Part shown: in pieces, positions 16,175 to 31,651 of the stretch
Numbering within the stretch: position 1 is the first letter of the stretch
Layout of the letters: each line of letters begins with the position of its first letter
NCBI GenBank assembly: GCA_030523775.1
Contig: JAUNHW010000011.1
Span: forward strand, 1 to 64,000
DNA: 64,000 nt
Reading direction: 5' to 3'
DNA from: Akkermansia sp.
GTDB lineage: Bacteria; Verrucomicrobiota; Verrucomicrobiia; Verrucomicrobiales; Akkermansiaceae
The notes under the pieces: generated by a model
What the model was told of the DNA's origin: nothing
Seen by the model: only the letters and a program-made list of their open reading frames with translations
Database searches by the model: none
Position numbers and translations under genes: made by a program

Positions 16175-16690
16175 TTACATGTCGCCGTTGCCGGAGGGGG
16201 CGGGCTTGGTGCCGCCGTCATCCGTCTTGCCATCCTTGCCGGCGGCATCCTTGTCTGCCTTGCAGCAATCGTTCCACATGCCCTTGTACATGGCGGCCAT
16301 CTCAGGGTTCTTGTCCACACCACGGCCATCCGTGTACATCTGGCACAGCGCGCGGCATGCGCCCGCGTGGCCTTCCTTGGCCGCCTTCTCCAGCGCAGGG
16401 CGCACCTTGGCGTACATCTCCTGCGCCTTCTCGCTGTCGCGCGGCATGGAGATGCCGTTGTCCGTCATGTACGCTATGGTGTACTGCGCTATCGGGTTGC
16501 CGTTCGCAGCCTCCCAGGTGACGGTATCGATGTTCAGCCAGGTGGAATCTCCGCAGCTGATACCGGTGTCCGACATGGAGCAGATGGGCGTGCCGTCCGC
16601 AGCGGCGGGAGCGCCGTTGGTGGTTTCCGCAGCCATGAGATTCAGCCCCAGAAGGGCTGCCATTGTTGTTGTCATTACTATGTTCTTCAT
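16175..16690 (-). CDS. Exported Sel1-like repeat protein
   Basis: 171 residues from ATG 16690. The signal peptide MKNIVMTTTMAALLGLNLMAA is followed by a short linker. Residues about 70-140 contain helix-pair segments of Sel1 type (AKEGHAGACRALCQMYTDGRGVDKNPEMAAMYKGM). Four or five cysteines in the mature part could form disulfides in the periplasm. The C-terminal tail is charged and low-complexity (DKDAAGKDGKTDDGGTKP). Sel1 repeats mediate protein contacts; the partner is unknown. In-frame ATG 16708 is less likely because it would break the signal peptide's positive N-region. Confidence 0.75.
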   Translation of the reverse strand: MKNIVMTTTMAALLGLNLMAAETTNGAPAAADGTPICSMSDTGISCGDSTWLNIDTVTWEAANGNPIAQYTIAYMTDNGISMPRDSEKAQEMYAKVRPALEKAAKEGHAGACRALCQMYTDGRGVDKNPEMAAMYKGMWNDCCKADKDAAGKDGKTDDGGTKPAPSGNGDM

Positions 16691-16838
16691 AGGCACAGCA
16701 TCTTGCACCTACCAATAACCCCGCGCAACCTAACTCTCCAACCGTTAAACCGCCGCTCCACTTTTATTAACTTTTATGAAACATTGGCCGGATTCCGGGC
16801 TTTTTTGCAATTTTTTTGCAAAAAATGAGAAATTGTGG

Positions 16839-16867
16839 TTGACGTACGGCTGAAACGCGAGTAAAAT
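16839..16867 (+). promoter_or_regulatory. Promoter of the tRNA-Thr/tuf operon
   Basis: TTGACG (16839-16844), 17-bp spacer, TAAAAT (16862-16867), with A/T tracts upstream (16800-16830, including an inverted TTTTTTGC/GCAAAAAA). It lies 48 bp before the tRNA. Confidence 0.8.
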
Positions 16868-16914
16868 CTCCCCGCTTTGCGTTTCTCCCCGTGAGGAACG
16901 CCCCAGAGTATAAC

Positions 16915-16986
<72 letters not shown>

Positions 16987-17040
16987 TGTGCTCATGCAAG
17001 AATAAGCAGCAATACAAACAAAACTAATCAATACACTGTT

Positions 17041-18222
<1,182 letters not shown>

Positions 18223-18243
18223 CCCGCCGCATTACCAAACCCC

Positions 18244-18315
18244 GGCCGCCTGCCCCGCTAGGGAAAGGCGGCCACGGCTGGGGGAGATGTCCGGCTCGCG
18301 CCGCGGCATCTCCCC
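18244..18315 (+). other. Two stable hairpins between tuf and tRNA-Trp
   Basis: GGCCGCCT...AGGCGGCC (18244-18272) and GGGGAGATG...CATCTCCCC (about 18280-18315) lie in the 122-bp spacer. No T-run follows either, so RNA processing or stabilisation is more likely than termination. Confidence 0.6.
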
Positions 18316-18344
18316 TGTCCAGCCGAAAGAGACAATCACCCCCT

Positions 18345-18417
18345 AGGGTACTAGCTCAATTGGTAGAGCAGCGGTCTCCAAAACCGCGTGTTGGGAGTTC
18401 GAGTCTCTCGTACCCTG
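18345..18417 (+). tRNA. tRNA-Trp(CCA)
   Basis: Acceptor AGGGTAC/GTACCCT, anticodon stem GCGGT/ACCGC around loop CTCCAAA (anticodon CCA), T-arm GGGAGTTCGAGTCTCTC. CCA end not encoded. It precedes secE, the usual tuf-trnW-secE layout. Confidence 0.95.
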
Positions 18418-18453
18418 TTCCGCAAGGAAGCAATCCCCAGTAGAAACCAAGCC

Positions 18454-18702
18454 ATGTCCACCAAGAAAGAAGGCCTCGTGAAGAGGATGTTCGGATATAT
18501 CTCCCTCGTGAAGACGGAGCTCAAGAAGTGTTCATGGCCGTGGGAGAGCGACCCGAAGGTCACGGGCTTCAAGAAGTACCGCGAGCTTTCCGGCTCCACG
18601 ATGGTGGTGCTGATAGCCATGGTGCTGCTGGGCGCCTACGTGGCATTCTTCGACTACGTGCTGGCCGCCGTGGTCAACAAGATAATTGTGCTCCTTTCCT
18701 GA
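18454..18702 (+). CDS. secE: Preprotein translocase subunit SecE
   Basis: 82 residues from ATG 18454. The cytoplasmic N-terminal amphipathic segment (GYISLVKTELKKCSWPWESD) is followed by one membrane span (STMVVLIAMVLLGAYVAFFDYVLAAVV), as in single-span SecE. It clamps SecY in the inner-membrane Sec channel. Its position upstream of nusG supports the call for this short protein. Confidence 0.95.
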   Translation: MSTKKEGLVKRMFGYISLVKTELKKCSWPWESDPKVTGFKKYRELSGSTMVVLIAMVLLGAYVAFFDYVLAAVVNKIIVLLS

Positions 18703-18732
18703 CTGCCCGCCCCCTAACCCCCTTCCAAACCC

Positions 18733-19368
18733 ATGTCACGCCCGTACGACCGCAAGACAGGAACCGCCCGCGCCATCCCGGAGGCGAAGGACCAGTGGTA
18801 TGTGCTCCACGTCCTTTCCAACAAGGAGCGCCGCGCGGTGGAAAACCTCAACCGCCTCTTCAAGGAGGATGAACAGGTGGGAGCCCTGCTGCAGAGCCCG
18901 CCCCTGGTGCCCACCGAAAAGGTGGAGGACGTGCGCAACGGCAAGAAGTACGTGGTGGAGCGCAAGCTCTTCCCCGGCTATGTGTACCTCAACTTCGCCC
19001 TGCGCCATGCGGACGGATCGCTGGACAACGACGCCTGGTACAAGATCCAGGCCGTGGATGCCGTGATCAGCTTCGCCTGCGGCCGCAACAAGGAGCCCCT
19101 GCCCATGCCGCTCAAGGACGTGCAGGAGCTTATGGCGGAAATTGAGCGCCGCAGCGGCGCCGCCCGCCCCAAGGTGGCCTTCAACGTGGGCGAGGAGGTG
19201 ATTGTGCTGGACGGCGCCTTCCAGGGCGAGCACGGCCTGGTGGAGATGGTGGACGCGGAGCACGGGCGCCTGCGCGTGGGCGTGACCATGTTCGGCCGCT
19301 CCAACCCGCTGGACCTGGACTACACGCAGGTGCGCAAGCTCACGGAGGACGACGAATCGGCGCTCTGA
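18733..19368 (+). CDS. nusG: Transcription termination/antitermination factor NusG
   Basis: 211 residues. The NGN domain has QWYVLHVLSNKERRAVENL and KLFPGYVYLNF. The C-terminal KOW domain has FNVGEEVIVLDGAFQGEHGLVEMVD. NusG binds RNA polymerase and couples it to Rho or the ribosome. The NGN domain is somewhat longer than in E. coli (an insertion around LLQSPPLVPTEKVEDVRNGKK), as in several other phyla. Confidence 0.97.
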   Translation: MSRPYDRKTGTARAIPEAKDQWYVLHVLSNKERRAVENLNRLFKEDEQVGALLQSPPLVPTEKVEDVRNGKKYVVERKLFPGYVYLNFALRHADGSLDNDAWYKIQAVDAVISFACGRNKEPLPMPLKDVQELMAEIERRSGAARPKVAFNVGEEVIVLDGAFQGEHGLVEMVDAEHGRLRVGVTMFGRSNPLDLDYTQVRKLTEDDESAL

Positions 19369-19434
19369 GGAAGAAAACTTTCCCGCCGCAGGAAGCCGGT
19401 TCCCGGCAATGCGGCAAACAAATAGAACAATACC

Positions 19435-19863
19435 ATGGCTAAAGAAGTAGTAAAAGTAATCAAGCTGCAGATTCCTGCAGGGCAGGCGAACCCCTCGCCC
19501 CCTGTCGGTCCTGCCCTTGGTCAGGCCGGGGTCAACATCATGGGCTTCTGCAAAGAGTTCAACGCCAAGACTCAGAAGCAGGCCGGCGATGTCCTCCCCG
19601 TCGTGATCACCGTATACAAGGACAAATCCTTCGACTTCATCACCAAGCAGCCCCCGGCAGCCCTTCTCCTCAAGAAGGCGGCCAACGTCAAGTCCGGCTC
19701 CGGCGAGCCCAACAAGACCAAGGTGGCCAAGCTCACCAAGGCGAAGTTGATGGAGGTAGTCAACACCAAGATGCCGGACCTCAACACCAAGGACCCGGAG
19801 GCCGCCTGCCGCATTCTTGCCGGCCAGGCCCGCCAGATGGGCATTGAAGTTGAAGGCATGTAA
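19435..19863 (+). CDS. rplK: 50S ribosomal protein L11
   Basis: 142 residues. The N-terminal domain has [33 protein letters not shown]. The C-terminal rRNA-binding domain ends with [20 protein letters not shown]. It binds the GTPase-associated centre of 23S rRNA. It lies 66 bp after nusG in the standard rplKAJL order. Confidence 0.99.
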   Translation: MAKEVVKVIKLQIPAGQANPSPPVGPALGQAGVNIMGFCKEFNAKTQKQAGDVLPVVITVYKDKSFDFITKQPPAALLLKKAANVKSGSGEPNKTKVAKLTKAKLMEVVNTKMPDLNTKDPEAACRILAGQARQMGIEVEGM

Positions 19864-19916
19864 CCCTTCCGCAGGAGGGAAATCCCATTATTAACCCGAA
19901 CGTACTGCAAAACATT

Positions 19917-20621
19917 ATGTCAACTAAACGCTCCAAGCGCTATACTCAGGCAGCCAAGCTTGTCGAACCCGGCAAGACCTACGCTGTGGAAGAGGCTGTG
20001 GAACTGATGAAGAGCTTCCCCGCTCCCAAGTTCGATTCCACGGTCACTCTCTCGTTCCACCTCACGGTGGATCCCCGCAAATCCGACCAGATGGTCCGCG
20101 GCTCCGTGGCCCTTCCCAATGGTACGGGTAAGAACGTCCGCGTCATCGTCTTCGCCCAAGGTGAGGCCGCCCAGGCCGCCCTGGAGGCCGGCGCGGAGAA
20201 GGTGGGTCTGGAGGACCTCATCAAGGAGGTCCAGGACGGATTCCTTGATTTCGACAGTGCAATCGCCACCCCGGATGCCATGGCCCAGGTGCGCAAGATT
20301 GCGCGAGTGCTCGGCCCGCGCGGCCTGATGCCCAACCCGAAGACCGGCACCGTGACGGAAGACACCGCCAAGGCCGTGCGGGAGGTGAAGGCCGGACGCG
20401 TGGATTTCAAGGTGGACAAGAACGCCAACATCTCCGCCGCGGTGGGCAAGCTCTCCTTCGAGCCGGACAAGCTGGCCGAAAACCTGCGCGCCCTCATCAG
20501 CGCCGTGGTGAAGGCCCGTCCCTCCGGCGCCAAGGGTGCCTACATCGCCAGCGTTACCGTCACCAGCTCCATGAACCCGGGACTGGCCATCAACCAGACA
20601 GAGTTCTCCAAGCAGCAGTAA
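19917..20621 (+). CDS. rplA: 50S ribosomal protein L1
   Basis: 234 residues. Typical segments are YAVEEAVELMKSFP, LPNGTGKNVRVIVFAQG, LGPRGLMPNPKTGTV and GAYIASVTVTSSMNPG. It forms the L1 stalk and in many bacteria represses its own operon by binding a leader that mimics rRNA. No such leader was positively identified here. Confidence 0.99.
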   Translation: MSTKRSKRYTQAAKLVEPGKTYAVEEAVELMKSFPAPKFDSTVTLSFHLTVDPRKSDQMVRGSVALPNGTGKNVRVIVFAQGEAAQAALEAGAEKVGLEDLIKEVQDGFLDFDSAIATPDAMAQVRKIARVLGPRGLMPNPKTGTVTEDTAKAVREVKAGRVDFKVDKNANISAAVGKLSFEPDKLAENLRALISAVVKARPSGAKGAYIASVTVTSSMNPGLAINQTEFSKQQ

Positions 20622-20643
20622 CCAACCCGAACCTGATACGATT

Positions 20644-21162
20644 ATGAGCTCAGAAAAGAAAATGAACGCTGACAAGGCTGTCATCATCGATGCCCTGCAG
20701 GCAAAGGTGAACGCTTCTCCCTTCCTCATCGTCATCGACTACGCCGGCATCACCGTGCCGGAGTTCACGGAACTGCGCGCCAACCTGGCCGCCGCCGGGG
20801 CTTCCTGCATGGTGGCCAAGAACTCCTACATGACCAAGGCCCTCTCCGAGGCCGGCCTGCCGGACATCTCCGCCGCCCTCAAGGGCCAGACCGCCTACGT
20901 GATGGGCGAGAGCGACGTGTGCGCCGCCGCCAAGGTGATCAACACCTTCGCCAAGAAGTCCAAGAAGGCCCCGTACAAAACGGGTATCCTGGACGGCGCG
21001 CAGCTGGAGCCCGCCAAGCTGCAGGCGCTGGGCGACCTGCCCGCACGCGAGGTGCTGCTGGCCACGCTGCTCGGTACCATCAACGGTGCCGGTGCCGCCC
21101 TGGCCCGCGTCATCCAGGCGTATGTGGACAAGGAGGGTGGTTCCCAGGAAACCGCGGAATAA
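20644..21162 (+). CDS. rplJ: 50S ribosomal protein L10
   Basis: 172 residues from ATG 20644, 22 bp after rplA. The L10 N-terminal domain (FLIVIDYAGITVPEFTELRANLAAAGASCMVAKNSYMTKAL) is followed by the C-terminal helix that anchors L7/L12 dimers (ATLLGTINGAGAALARVIQAYVDKEG). The spacer to rplL is unusually long and structured. Confidence 0.98.
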   Translation: MSSEKKMNADKAVIIDALQAKVNASPFLIVIDYAGITVPEFTELRANLAAAGASCMVAKNSYMTKALSEAGLPDISAALKGQTAYVMGESDVCAAAKVINTFAKKSKKAPYKTGILDGAQLEPAKLQALGDLPAREVLLATLLGTINGAGAALARVIQAYVDKEGGSQETAE

Positions 21163-21183
21163 AGAAGAACAACTTGAACAGAT

Positions 21184-21285
21184 GGCGGCGGTGCGCCAAC
21201 ACCGCCCCGCCGCCTGAAACAAGAATTAGGCTCTCTGTCGGCTCTCCGGCCGGTGAGAACTGAAATGGGCGGGAAGCCCCCGCCC
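21184..21285 (+). promoter_or_regulatory. Structured rplJ-rplL spacer
   Basis: Two GC-rich hairpins: GGCGGCGGTG...CACCGCC..GCC (21184-21214) and GGGCGGG...CCCGCCC (21267-21285). There is no U-run. They may serve RNA processing or boost L7/L12 synthesis. Confidence 0.5.
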
Positions 21286-21317
21286 GCGACAAGAACCAAT
21301 TAACCAGAAAAAACACA

Positions 21318-21695
21318 ATGGCTGATATCAATACAATCGCAGAAGAACTCGGCAAGCTTACCATTCTGGAGGCTGCTGAACTTGTTAAAGTGCTCGAAGA
21401 GAAGTGGGGCGTTTCCGCCGCCGCTCCTGTGGCTGCCGCCGCCGCTCCCGGTGCCGCTCCCGCAGAGGCTGCAGAGGAGAAGACCTCCTTCGACGTTGAG
21501 CTGACCGATGGCGGCGCCAATAAGATCGCTGTCATTAAGGCGGTCCGCACCGTCAAGCCCGGTCTGGGCCTGGCTGATGCCAAGAAGCTCGTGGAGGGTG
21601 CTCCCGCCATCATCCTTGAAGGCGCCAACAAGGAGGACGCCGACAAGGCCAAGGCCGAGCTCGAAAAGGCCGGCGCAAAGGTCACCATCAAGTAA
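21318..21695 (+). CDS. rplL: 50S ribosomal protein L7/L12
   Basis: 125 residues. The N-terminal dimerisation domain ([24 protein letters not shown]) is joined by an Ala/Pro hinge to the factor-binding C-terminal domain ([28 protein letters not shown]). It is multicopy on the L10 stalk and recruits EF-Tu and EF-G. Confidence 0.99.
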   Translation: MADINTIAEELGKLTILEAAELVKVLEEKWGVSAAAPVAAAAAPGAAPAEAAEEKTSFDVELTDGGANKIAVIKAVRTVKPGLGLADAKKLVEGAPAIILEGANKEDADKAKAELEKAGAKVTIK

Positions 21696-21706
21696 CCTTT
21701 CGTTCC

Positions 21707-21889
21707 CGCGAACGCAGGGGGGAACCTCGGTTCCTCCCTGCCTTCGCGTCTTTCCGTCTTATGGCCCATGCCATAAGGTGCAGCCACCGCAAACCACTAA
21801 AAACCAAGGCATTATAAACTCAGTTCTCGCGCGCGCCTTCGCGTGAGCCCGACCCGGGGGAAGCCCCGCGCAACCTTTCCCCGGGTCGG
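21707..21889 (+). promoter_or_regulatory. rplL-rpoB intercistronic attenuator-like region
   Basis: Three hairpins occupy the 262-bp spacer. The first is a long interrupted stem at 21707-21748 (GCAGGGGGGAACC/GGTTCCTCCCTGC core) followed by a pyrimidine-rich TCTTTCCGTCTT. The second is a perfect 8-bp stem CTTATGGC/GCCATAAG at 21758-21777. The third is CCGACCCGGGG/CCCCGGGTCGG at 21849-21889. The first resembles a leaky terminator, as E. coli has between rplL and rpoB to set polymerase below ribosomal protein levels. A weak TATAAA at 21813-21818 lacks a clear -35. Confidence 0.6.
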
Positions 21890-21957
21890 TTTCACCAAAC
21901 GGGAACCGGCCCCGCACCCGGCACAGGGTGCACATCAAACATCATCTCGCCAACTCT

Positions 21958-24900
21958 ATGTCCAAGCCCAAGCAAGAGCGAATCAGTTTCGGCAAGATCA
22001 AGGAGGTCATCGAACCGCCGAACTTGATTGAAATCCAAACGAAGTCCTACGAGGAATTCCTCCAGCGTTTCACCGAGCCGCGCAAGAGGCTCAAAACAGG
22101 TCTGCAAGCCGTTCTTTCGGAGCACTTCCCGATAGAAAGCTACGATGGGCAAATCAAACTGAAGTTCGTCTCCTACGAGGTGGCACCCCCCAAGAGCTCC
22201 GACTTTGCGGCCATCCGCGCCGGGGAAACCTACAGCGCCGCCATCTACGTGAAGTTCAAGCTGGACGTCAACAACGGCGAATACACCACCGAGGAAAACG
22301 TCTACATGGGCGAAATCCCCATGATCACGGACCGCGGCACCTTTGTCATCAACGGCGCGGAACGCGTCATCGTGGCCCAGCTGCACCGCTCCCCGGGCCT
22401 GTGCTTTGAAAAGACGCACCACAGCAACGGCAAGGACATCTTCTCCTTCCGCATCATCCCGGACCGCGGGTCCTGGCTGGAGGTGCAGTTCGACACGAGC
22501 GACCTGCTGTACGTGTTCCTGGACCGCCGGCGCCGGCGCCGCAAGTTCCTGGCCACCACGTTCCTGCGCTACCTGGGGTATGAAACGGACCGCCAGATAG
22601 TGGAGCAGTTCTACACCATCCAGAAGCTGAAGCTCTCCAGCGTGAGCGGGGACGAGCTGGAATACCTGGTGCCGTTCGAGGACGTGACCTACGGCAAGGA
22701 CGACGGCGAGCGCAAGGCCACCATCATCTCCAAGGCGTACGAGCCGCTCAGCACCGCCACCATCCGCAAGATGCAGGAGCTGGGAATCAAGCAGGTGGAG
22801 GTGATCGACCAGCGCGAGGACGAGGTGCTGGTGAAGACCCTCAAGAAGGACCTGGCCTACGACCGCGAATCCGCCCTCAAGGAAATCTTCCGCAAGTTCC
22901 GCCCGGGAGACCCGCCCACCGTGCAGCAGGCCACCACCGCGCTGGACCGCCTCTTCAAGGACCCGAAGCGCTACGACCTCACCCGCGTGGGCCGCTACAA
23001 GATCAACCAGAAGCTCGGCCTGGACGTGCCGGAGGACCAGCGCCTCATCCAGCCCATAGACTTCCTCTCCGCGCTCAAGTACCTGCTGCGCCTGAGGCAC
23101 GGCGAGGGGCAGGTGGACGACATCGACCACCTGGGCAACCGCCGCGTGCGCGCCGTGGGCGAGCTCATCTCCAACCAGTGCCGCGTGGGCCTGGCCCGCA
23201 CGGAGCGCCTGGTGAAGGAGCGCATGACCCTGTGCGACACCACCAAGAACGACATCACGCCCAGCAAGCTCATCAACCCCAAGGCCCTGAGCGCCGTGGT
23301 GCGTGATTTCTTCGGCCGCAGCCAGCTCTCCCAGTTCATGGACCAGATCAACCCGCTGGCCGAGCTCACGCACAAGCGCCGCCTCTCCGCACTGGGACCG
23401 GGCGGCCTCAACCGCGACCGCGCCGGGTTCGAGGTGCGAGACGTGCATCCCTCCCACTACGGCCGCATCTGCCCCATCGAGACCCCGGAAGGCCCCAACA
23501 TCGGCCTCATCAACTCCCTTTGCACCTACGCGCGCATTGACGAGTACGGCTTCATCGAAACCCCCTTCCGCCGCATCAAGCACATTGAGAAGAAGGGCAA
23601 GAAGACGGAAACCATCGTCACCAACGAGGTGGAGTACCTCACCGCAGACAAGGAGGAGTACCACCTCATCGCCCAGGCCAACAACGAGCTGGACGAGGAC
23701 AACGGCAAGGGCCATTTCGTGAAGGCGCGCGTCACCGCGCGCGAGCACGGCGAATTCGTGGAGGTGGACCCCTCCCGCGTGGAGTACATGGATGTCTCCC
23801 CCAAGCAGATCATCTCCATTGCCGCAGGCCTCATCCCCTTCCTGGAGCATGATGACGCCAACCGCGCCCTCATGGGCGCCAACATGCAGCGCCAGGGCGT
23901 GCCGCTGATGGTGAACCAGGCCCCGCTCGTGGGCACCGGCATTGAGGCCAAGTGCGCCAGGGACTCCGGCTCCGTCATCGTGGCCCAGGCTCCCGGCATT
24001 GTGGCCTCCGCCACCGCAGAGTACGTGGTCACCACCAAGGACGGCCAGCTGCCCGTCTCCCCCAACACCTGGCTCAGCGAGCCGGAAAGCGTGAAGACAG
24101 ACCCCGACAAGGGCATCTACGTCTACCAGCTGCGCAAGTTCATGCGCTCCAACGCCTCCACCTGCATCAACCAGAAGCCCATCGTCTCCCGCGGCCAGAA
24201 AATCAAGGCCGGCGACGTGCTGGCGGACGGCCCCTGCACAGACGGCGGCGAGCTGGCCCTGGGCCGCAACGTGCTGGTGGCCTACATGTCCTGGTACGGA
24301 TACAACTTCGAGGACGCCATCATCATCTCCGAACGCCTGGTGCAGGAAGACGCCTACACCTCCATCCACATCGAGGAATTCGAGGAAAAGGCGCGCGACA
24401 CCAAGCTCGGCCCGGAGGAAATCACCCGCGATATCCCCAACGTGGGCGACGACGCGCTCAAGAACCTGGGCAGCGACGGCGTTGTCCGCATCGGCGCGGA
24501 AGTGAAGCCCGGTGATATCCTGGTGGGCAAGATCACCCCCAAGAGCGAGACCGACCTGGCGCCGGAGGAACGCCTGCTGCGCGCCATCTTCGGCGAGAAG
24601 GCGGCAGACGTGAAGGACACCTCCCTGCGCGTGCCGCCGGGAACCACCGGCGTGGTCATGGATGTGCGCGTGGTGCGCACCGCCGCTCCCGGCACGCCCC
24701 CCGTGGACGTGGAGAAGGAGAGCCAGAAGCAGCGCAAGAAGCTGGACACCGAGTACCAGAAGAACCGCGACAACCTCATCGAGCAGCTCACCAGCAAGCT
24801 CTCTGACCGCCTGCTGGGAGAGAAGATTCCCCTGGAGGTCACCCGCGCCGGCACGAATGAAATCATCATTCCCGCCAACCGCAAGATCACCAAGACCCTG

Positions 24901-26001
24901 CTGCGCAAGCTCGCCGTCCATCACGACCAGATCGAGATGAACGAGAGCCCCGTGCGCAACCAGATCTTTGAAATCATCAACAGCTTCGAGACCCGCTTCC
25001 ACGACCTGGACGAGGAGCGCGACCGCAGGTTGGACCAGATCGAGGCCGGCGCCGAGCTGGACCCCGGCGTGGTCACGGAGGTCAAGGTCTACATCGCCAC
25101 CAAGCGCAAGCTCGGCGTGGGCGACAAGATGGCAGGCCGCCACGGCAACAAGGGCGTATGCTCCCGCGTGCTCCCCGTGGAAGACATGCCCTACCTGGAG
25201 GACGGCACCCCGGTGGACATCATCCTCAACCCCCTGGGCGTGCCCTCCCGCATGAACGTGGGGCAGGTGCTGGAAGCCCACCTGGGCGTGGCCGCCAAGG
25301 CCCTGGGCTTCAAGGTGGCAACCCCGGTGTTCGACGGCATCGAGGAATCCAAGATCTGGGAATACATGAGCCAGGCCAAGAAGGTGGACGGCTTCTCCTG
25401 GGTGGGTGACGGCAAGGACGGCACCACCGCGGGCAAGAGCCGCCTCATAGACGGTCTCACCGGCGAATACTTCCACTACCCCGTGGTGGTGGGCTACACC
25501 TACATGCTCAAGCTCAACCACCTGGTGGCAGACAAGGTGCACGCCCGCGCCGTGGGAACCTACTCCCTGGTCACCCAGCAGCCGCTGGGCGGCAAGGCCC
25601 AGCACGGCGGCCAGCGCTTCGGCGAAATGGAGGTGTGGGCCATGGAGGCGTACGGCGCCGCATACACGCTGCAAGAGCTCCTCACCGTCAAGTCCGACGA
25701 TGTGCAGGGCCGCACGCGCATCTATGAGAACATTGTGAAGGGTGACAACTCGCTGGAGGCCGGCACGCCGGAATCCTTCAACGTGCTCATCAAGGAAATG
25801 CAGGCTCTCTGCCTCAACGTGCAGCCCACCGAGCAGAAGGACCGCGAGAACGCTCCGCGCACCGCGGACGACTACTTCGCCCTCCTGGCCGGCGACGGCA
25901 TGGACGACGACCTGCTCTCCGAATCCGTGGAGGGAGACGACGACTTCCCCGAGGATGCGGAAGAGGTGCCCGCAACGGATGACGACGACACCGAGATGTA
26001 A
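21958..26001 (+). CDS. rpoB: DNA-directed RNA polymerase subunit beta
   Basis: 1347 residues from ATG 21958 ([17 protein letters not shown]). Conserved blocks include the rifampicin region [19 protein letters not shown] followed by SALGPGG, where the common resistance positions (Asp in MDQ, His in THK, Ser in SALGPGG) carry sensitive-type residues. [43 protein letters not shown] and the C-terminal [21 protein letters not shown] follow. The acidic tail ([18 protein letters not shown]) is longer than in E. coli. It forms the catalytic pincer with RpoC, 29 bp downstream. Confidence 0.99.
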   Translation: MSKPKQERISFGKIKEVIEPPNLIEIQTKSYEEFLQRFTEPRKRLKTGLQAVLSEHFPIESYDGQIKLKFVSYEVAPPKSSDFAAIRAGETYSAAIYVKFKLDVNNGEYTTEENVYMGEIPMITDRGTFVINGAERVIVAQLHRSPGLCFEKTHHSNGKDIFSFRIIPDRGSWLEVQFDTSDLLYVFLDRRRRRRKFLATTFLRYLGYETDRQIVEQFYTIQKLKLSSVSGDELEYLVPFEDVTYGKDDGERKATIISKAYEPLSTATIRKMQELGIKQVEVIDQREDEVLVKTLKKDLAYDRESALKEIFRKFRPGDPPTVQQATTALDRLFKDPKRYDLTRVGRYKINQKLGLDVPEDQRLIQPIDFLSALKYLLRLRHGEGQVDDIDHLGNRRVRAVGELISNQCRVGLARTERLVKERMTLCDTTKNDITPSKLINPKALSAVVRDFFGRSQLSQFMDQINPLAELTHKRRLSALGPGGLNRDRAGFEVRDVHPSHYGRICPIETPEGPNIGLINSLCTYARIDEYGFIETPFRRIKHIEKKGKKTETIVTNEVEYLTADKEEYHLIAQANNELDEDNGKGHFVKARVTAREHGEFVEVDPSRVEYMDVSPKQIISIAAGLIPFLEHDDANRALMGANMQRQGVPLMVNQAPLVGTGIEAKCARDSGSVIVAQAPGIVASATAEYVVTTKDGQLPVSPNTWLSEPESVKTDPDKGIYVYQLRKFMRSNASTCINQKPIVSRGQKIKAGDVLADGPCTDGGELALGRNVLVAYMSWYGYNFEDAIIISERLVQEDAYTSIHIEEFEEKARDTKLGPEEITRDIPNVGDDALKNLGSDGVVRIGAEVKPGDILVGKITPKSETDLAPEERLLRAIFGEKAADVKDTSLRVPPGTTGVVMDVRVVRTAAPGTPPVDVEKESQKQRKKLDTEYQKNRDNLIEQLTSKLSDRLLGEKIPLEVTRAGTNEIIIPANRKITKTLLRKLAVHHDQIEMNESPVRNQIFEIINSFETRFHDLDEERDRRLDQIEAGAELDPGVVTEVKVYIATKRKLGVGDKMAGRHGNKGVCSRVLPVEDMPYLEDGTPVDIILNPLGVPSRMNVGQVLEAHLGVAAKALGFKVATPVFDGIEESKIWEYMSQAKKVDGFSWVGDGKDGTTAGKSRLIDGLTGEYFHYPVVVGYTYMLKLNHLVADKVHARAVGTYSLVTQQPLGGKAQHGGQRFGEMEVWAMEAYGAAYTLQELLTVKSDDVQGRTRIYENIVKGDNSLEAGTPESFNVLIKEMQALCLNVQPTEQKDRENAPRTADDYFALLAGDGMDDDLLSESVEGDDDFPEDAEEVPATDDDDTEM

Positions 26002-26030
26002 ACCCCGAACCCCAAACTCCTACAAACGTT

Positions 26031-30296
<4,266 letters not shown>

Positions 30297-30319
30297 CGCC
30301 GCCCGCAAGTGAACTTCCA

Positions 30320-30353
30320 GGCCCGCATGGCGGCAACGCCGTGCGGGCCTTTT
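30320..30353 (+). terminator. Rho-independent terminator after rpoC
   Basis: GGCCCGCATGGCG, loop GCAA, CGCCGTGCGGGCC, then TTTT at 30350-30353. It ends the tuf-rpoC supercluster ahead of a convergent gene. Confidence 0.88.
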
Positions 30354-30358
30354 GCAAC

Positions 30359-31501
30359 CTAGCGTCCCGCCAATACCGGGAAGATGCGCGGCAGGGTGAG
30401 GGGCGGCTGCACCCTGGGGCTCCACATGTCCGCCATACGCTGCGGCTGGCGCTCCCCGCGCTCCCAGGCGGCGGATTCCGCCTGCATGGCGGCGGCCAGG
30501 GATTCCGGCGTGTCCTCCCGCGCCACGGTGCCGCAGCCGTCCTGCGTGTACCAGATAACGTTGCACAGGTGGACGGGGCGGTTGGGGCACACCACCGCGC
30601 AGCCGCAGCACAGGGCCTCCAGCGAGGCGTTGTGCGTGCCCTCCGCAAAGGAGGTGCACAGGATACCGCGCGCGCGGTTGTACGCTCGGCAAAGGGTCTC
30701 GTGGTCCACATTCCCCATGAGGCGCACGTGCATCTGCACATGGGGCGGCAGGGCGGCGTGCCAGGCTTCCATCTCCGGCGTGGGGGCGCCGTACACCTCC
30801 GCATCGCAAAGCCCGACGGCATCCGCGCTGGCATAGTAGGCCTCCAGCGTGGCCATCAGCATCTCCGGGCGCTTGTTGGCCACATCGCTCCATTTGCCCA
30901 CCGCCACAAAGAGCGCTTCCCTGGGTGTTCCCGTGTGCCGGAACACGGTGGAGACGGGGCAAGGCATTTCCACACATTTGCCCGCTATCGGCTCTCCGTA
31001 GGCGGGGTCATGCAAAAAGGCCTCTCGGTTGGGCGGGGTGGTGGTGATGGCATCCGCATACGAGAGGTGGCGGGCGCGCAGGCGGTTCACCCAATAATCC
31101 TTCACGCGGTTGATGAGCCTTTTCAGTACGCCGCCAGGGCGTTTCAGGTGCCCGTGCAGCTCGCAGTTCGCATCGTAGTGGATGACCAGGCGTATGCCCG
31201 CCCGGTGAATGGCGCGCGCCACGCCCAGGTACCGCGGGTCCCCCCAGGAATACAGCATCACGCCGTCCAACCGCTGCTCCCGCCACCAGGAGGCAGAGCA
31301 CAGCCGCAGCCCCGGCACGCGCAGCAGCGGGGATCCGGTTTGGTCGTCCCCATGGTGCGGCAGCGGCATCACCACGCGGCTTTCCGCACCCAGGGCCTGC
31401 AGGCTGCGGCAGAGCAGCCCGGTGTCGCGCGTATAGAAATAGCCATCCGCAGGGAACGCGAATGGCGTGCAGGTATATATTCTGGGATGTTGCGCGCTCA
31501 T
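30359..31501 (-). CDS. Glycosyltransferase, GT4 type
   Basis: 380 residues. The GT-B fold is indicated by a C-terminal nucleotide-sugar domain with ALFVAVGKWSDVANKRPEML and the EX7E-type motif in FAEGTHNASLEALCCGCAVVCPN. The acceptor side has ITTTPPNREAFL and YSWGDPRYLGVARAIHRAG. No signal or membrane segment is visible. It probably adds a sugar to lipopolysaccharide or a capsule precursor; donor and acceptor are unknown. It is divergent from ugd, which makes UDP-glucuronate, so the two may supply one envelope glycan. Confidence 0.85.
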   Translation of the reverse strand: MSAQHPRIYTCTPFAFPADGYFYTRDTGLLCRSLQALGAESRVVMPLPHHGDDQTGSPLLRVPGLRLCSASWWREQRLDGVMLYSWGDPRYLGVARAIHRAGIRLVIHYDANCELHGHLKRPGGVLKRLINRVKDYWVNRLRARHLSYADAITTTPPNREAFLHDPAYGEPIAGKCVEMPCPVSTVFRHTGTPREALFVAVGKWSDVANKRPEMLMATLEAYYASADAVGLCDAEVYGAPTPEMEAWHAALPPHVQMHVRLMGNVDHETLCRAYNRARGILCTSFAEGTHNASLEALCCGCAVVCPNRPVHLCNVIWYTQDGCGTVAREDTPESLAAAMQAESAAWERGERQPQRMADMWSPRVQPPLTLPRIFPVLAGR

Positions 31502-31516
31502 CTGCCTTTTCAGCCC

Positions 31517-31544
31517 AGCATATCATGCCGTGCCGGGCTGTCAA
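31517..31544 (-). promoter_or_regulatory. Glycosyltransferase promoter
   Basis: Minus strand TTGACA (31544-31539), 16-bp spacer, TATGCT (31522-31517), 15 nt before the ATG at 31501. Confidence 0.75.
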
Positions 31545-31598
31545 GGTGATTTGCCGCGTGAATTACCGGAATTACTTTGTAATATTCACAAACTGTGC

Positions 31599-31626
31599 TT
31601 GCTTTTTTGCCAATCTTTCCTATAAT
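31599..31626 (+). promoter_or_regulatory. ugd promoter
   Basis: TTGCTT (31599-31604), 16-bp spacer, TATAAT (31621-31626). ATG at 31652; the leader TTTCTCCTCTC has no Shine-Dalgarno sequence. Confidence 0.75.
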
Positions 31627-31651
31627 GCCGCGAACACATATTTCTCCTCTC

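Noticed and set aside
21892..25674. Very long minus-strand open frame opposite rpoB
   Set aside because: High-GC codon usage leaves the antisense frame open. The plus strand is unmistakably RpoB and the antisense product is His/Leu/Val-rich without motifs.
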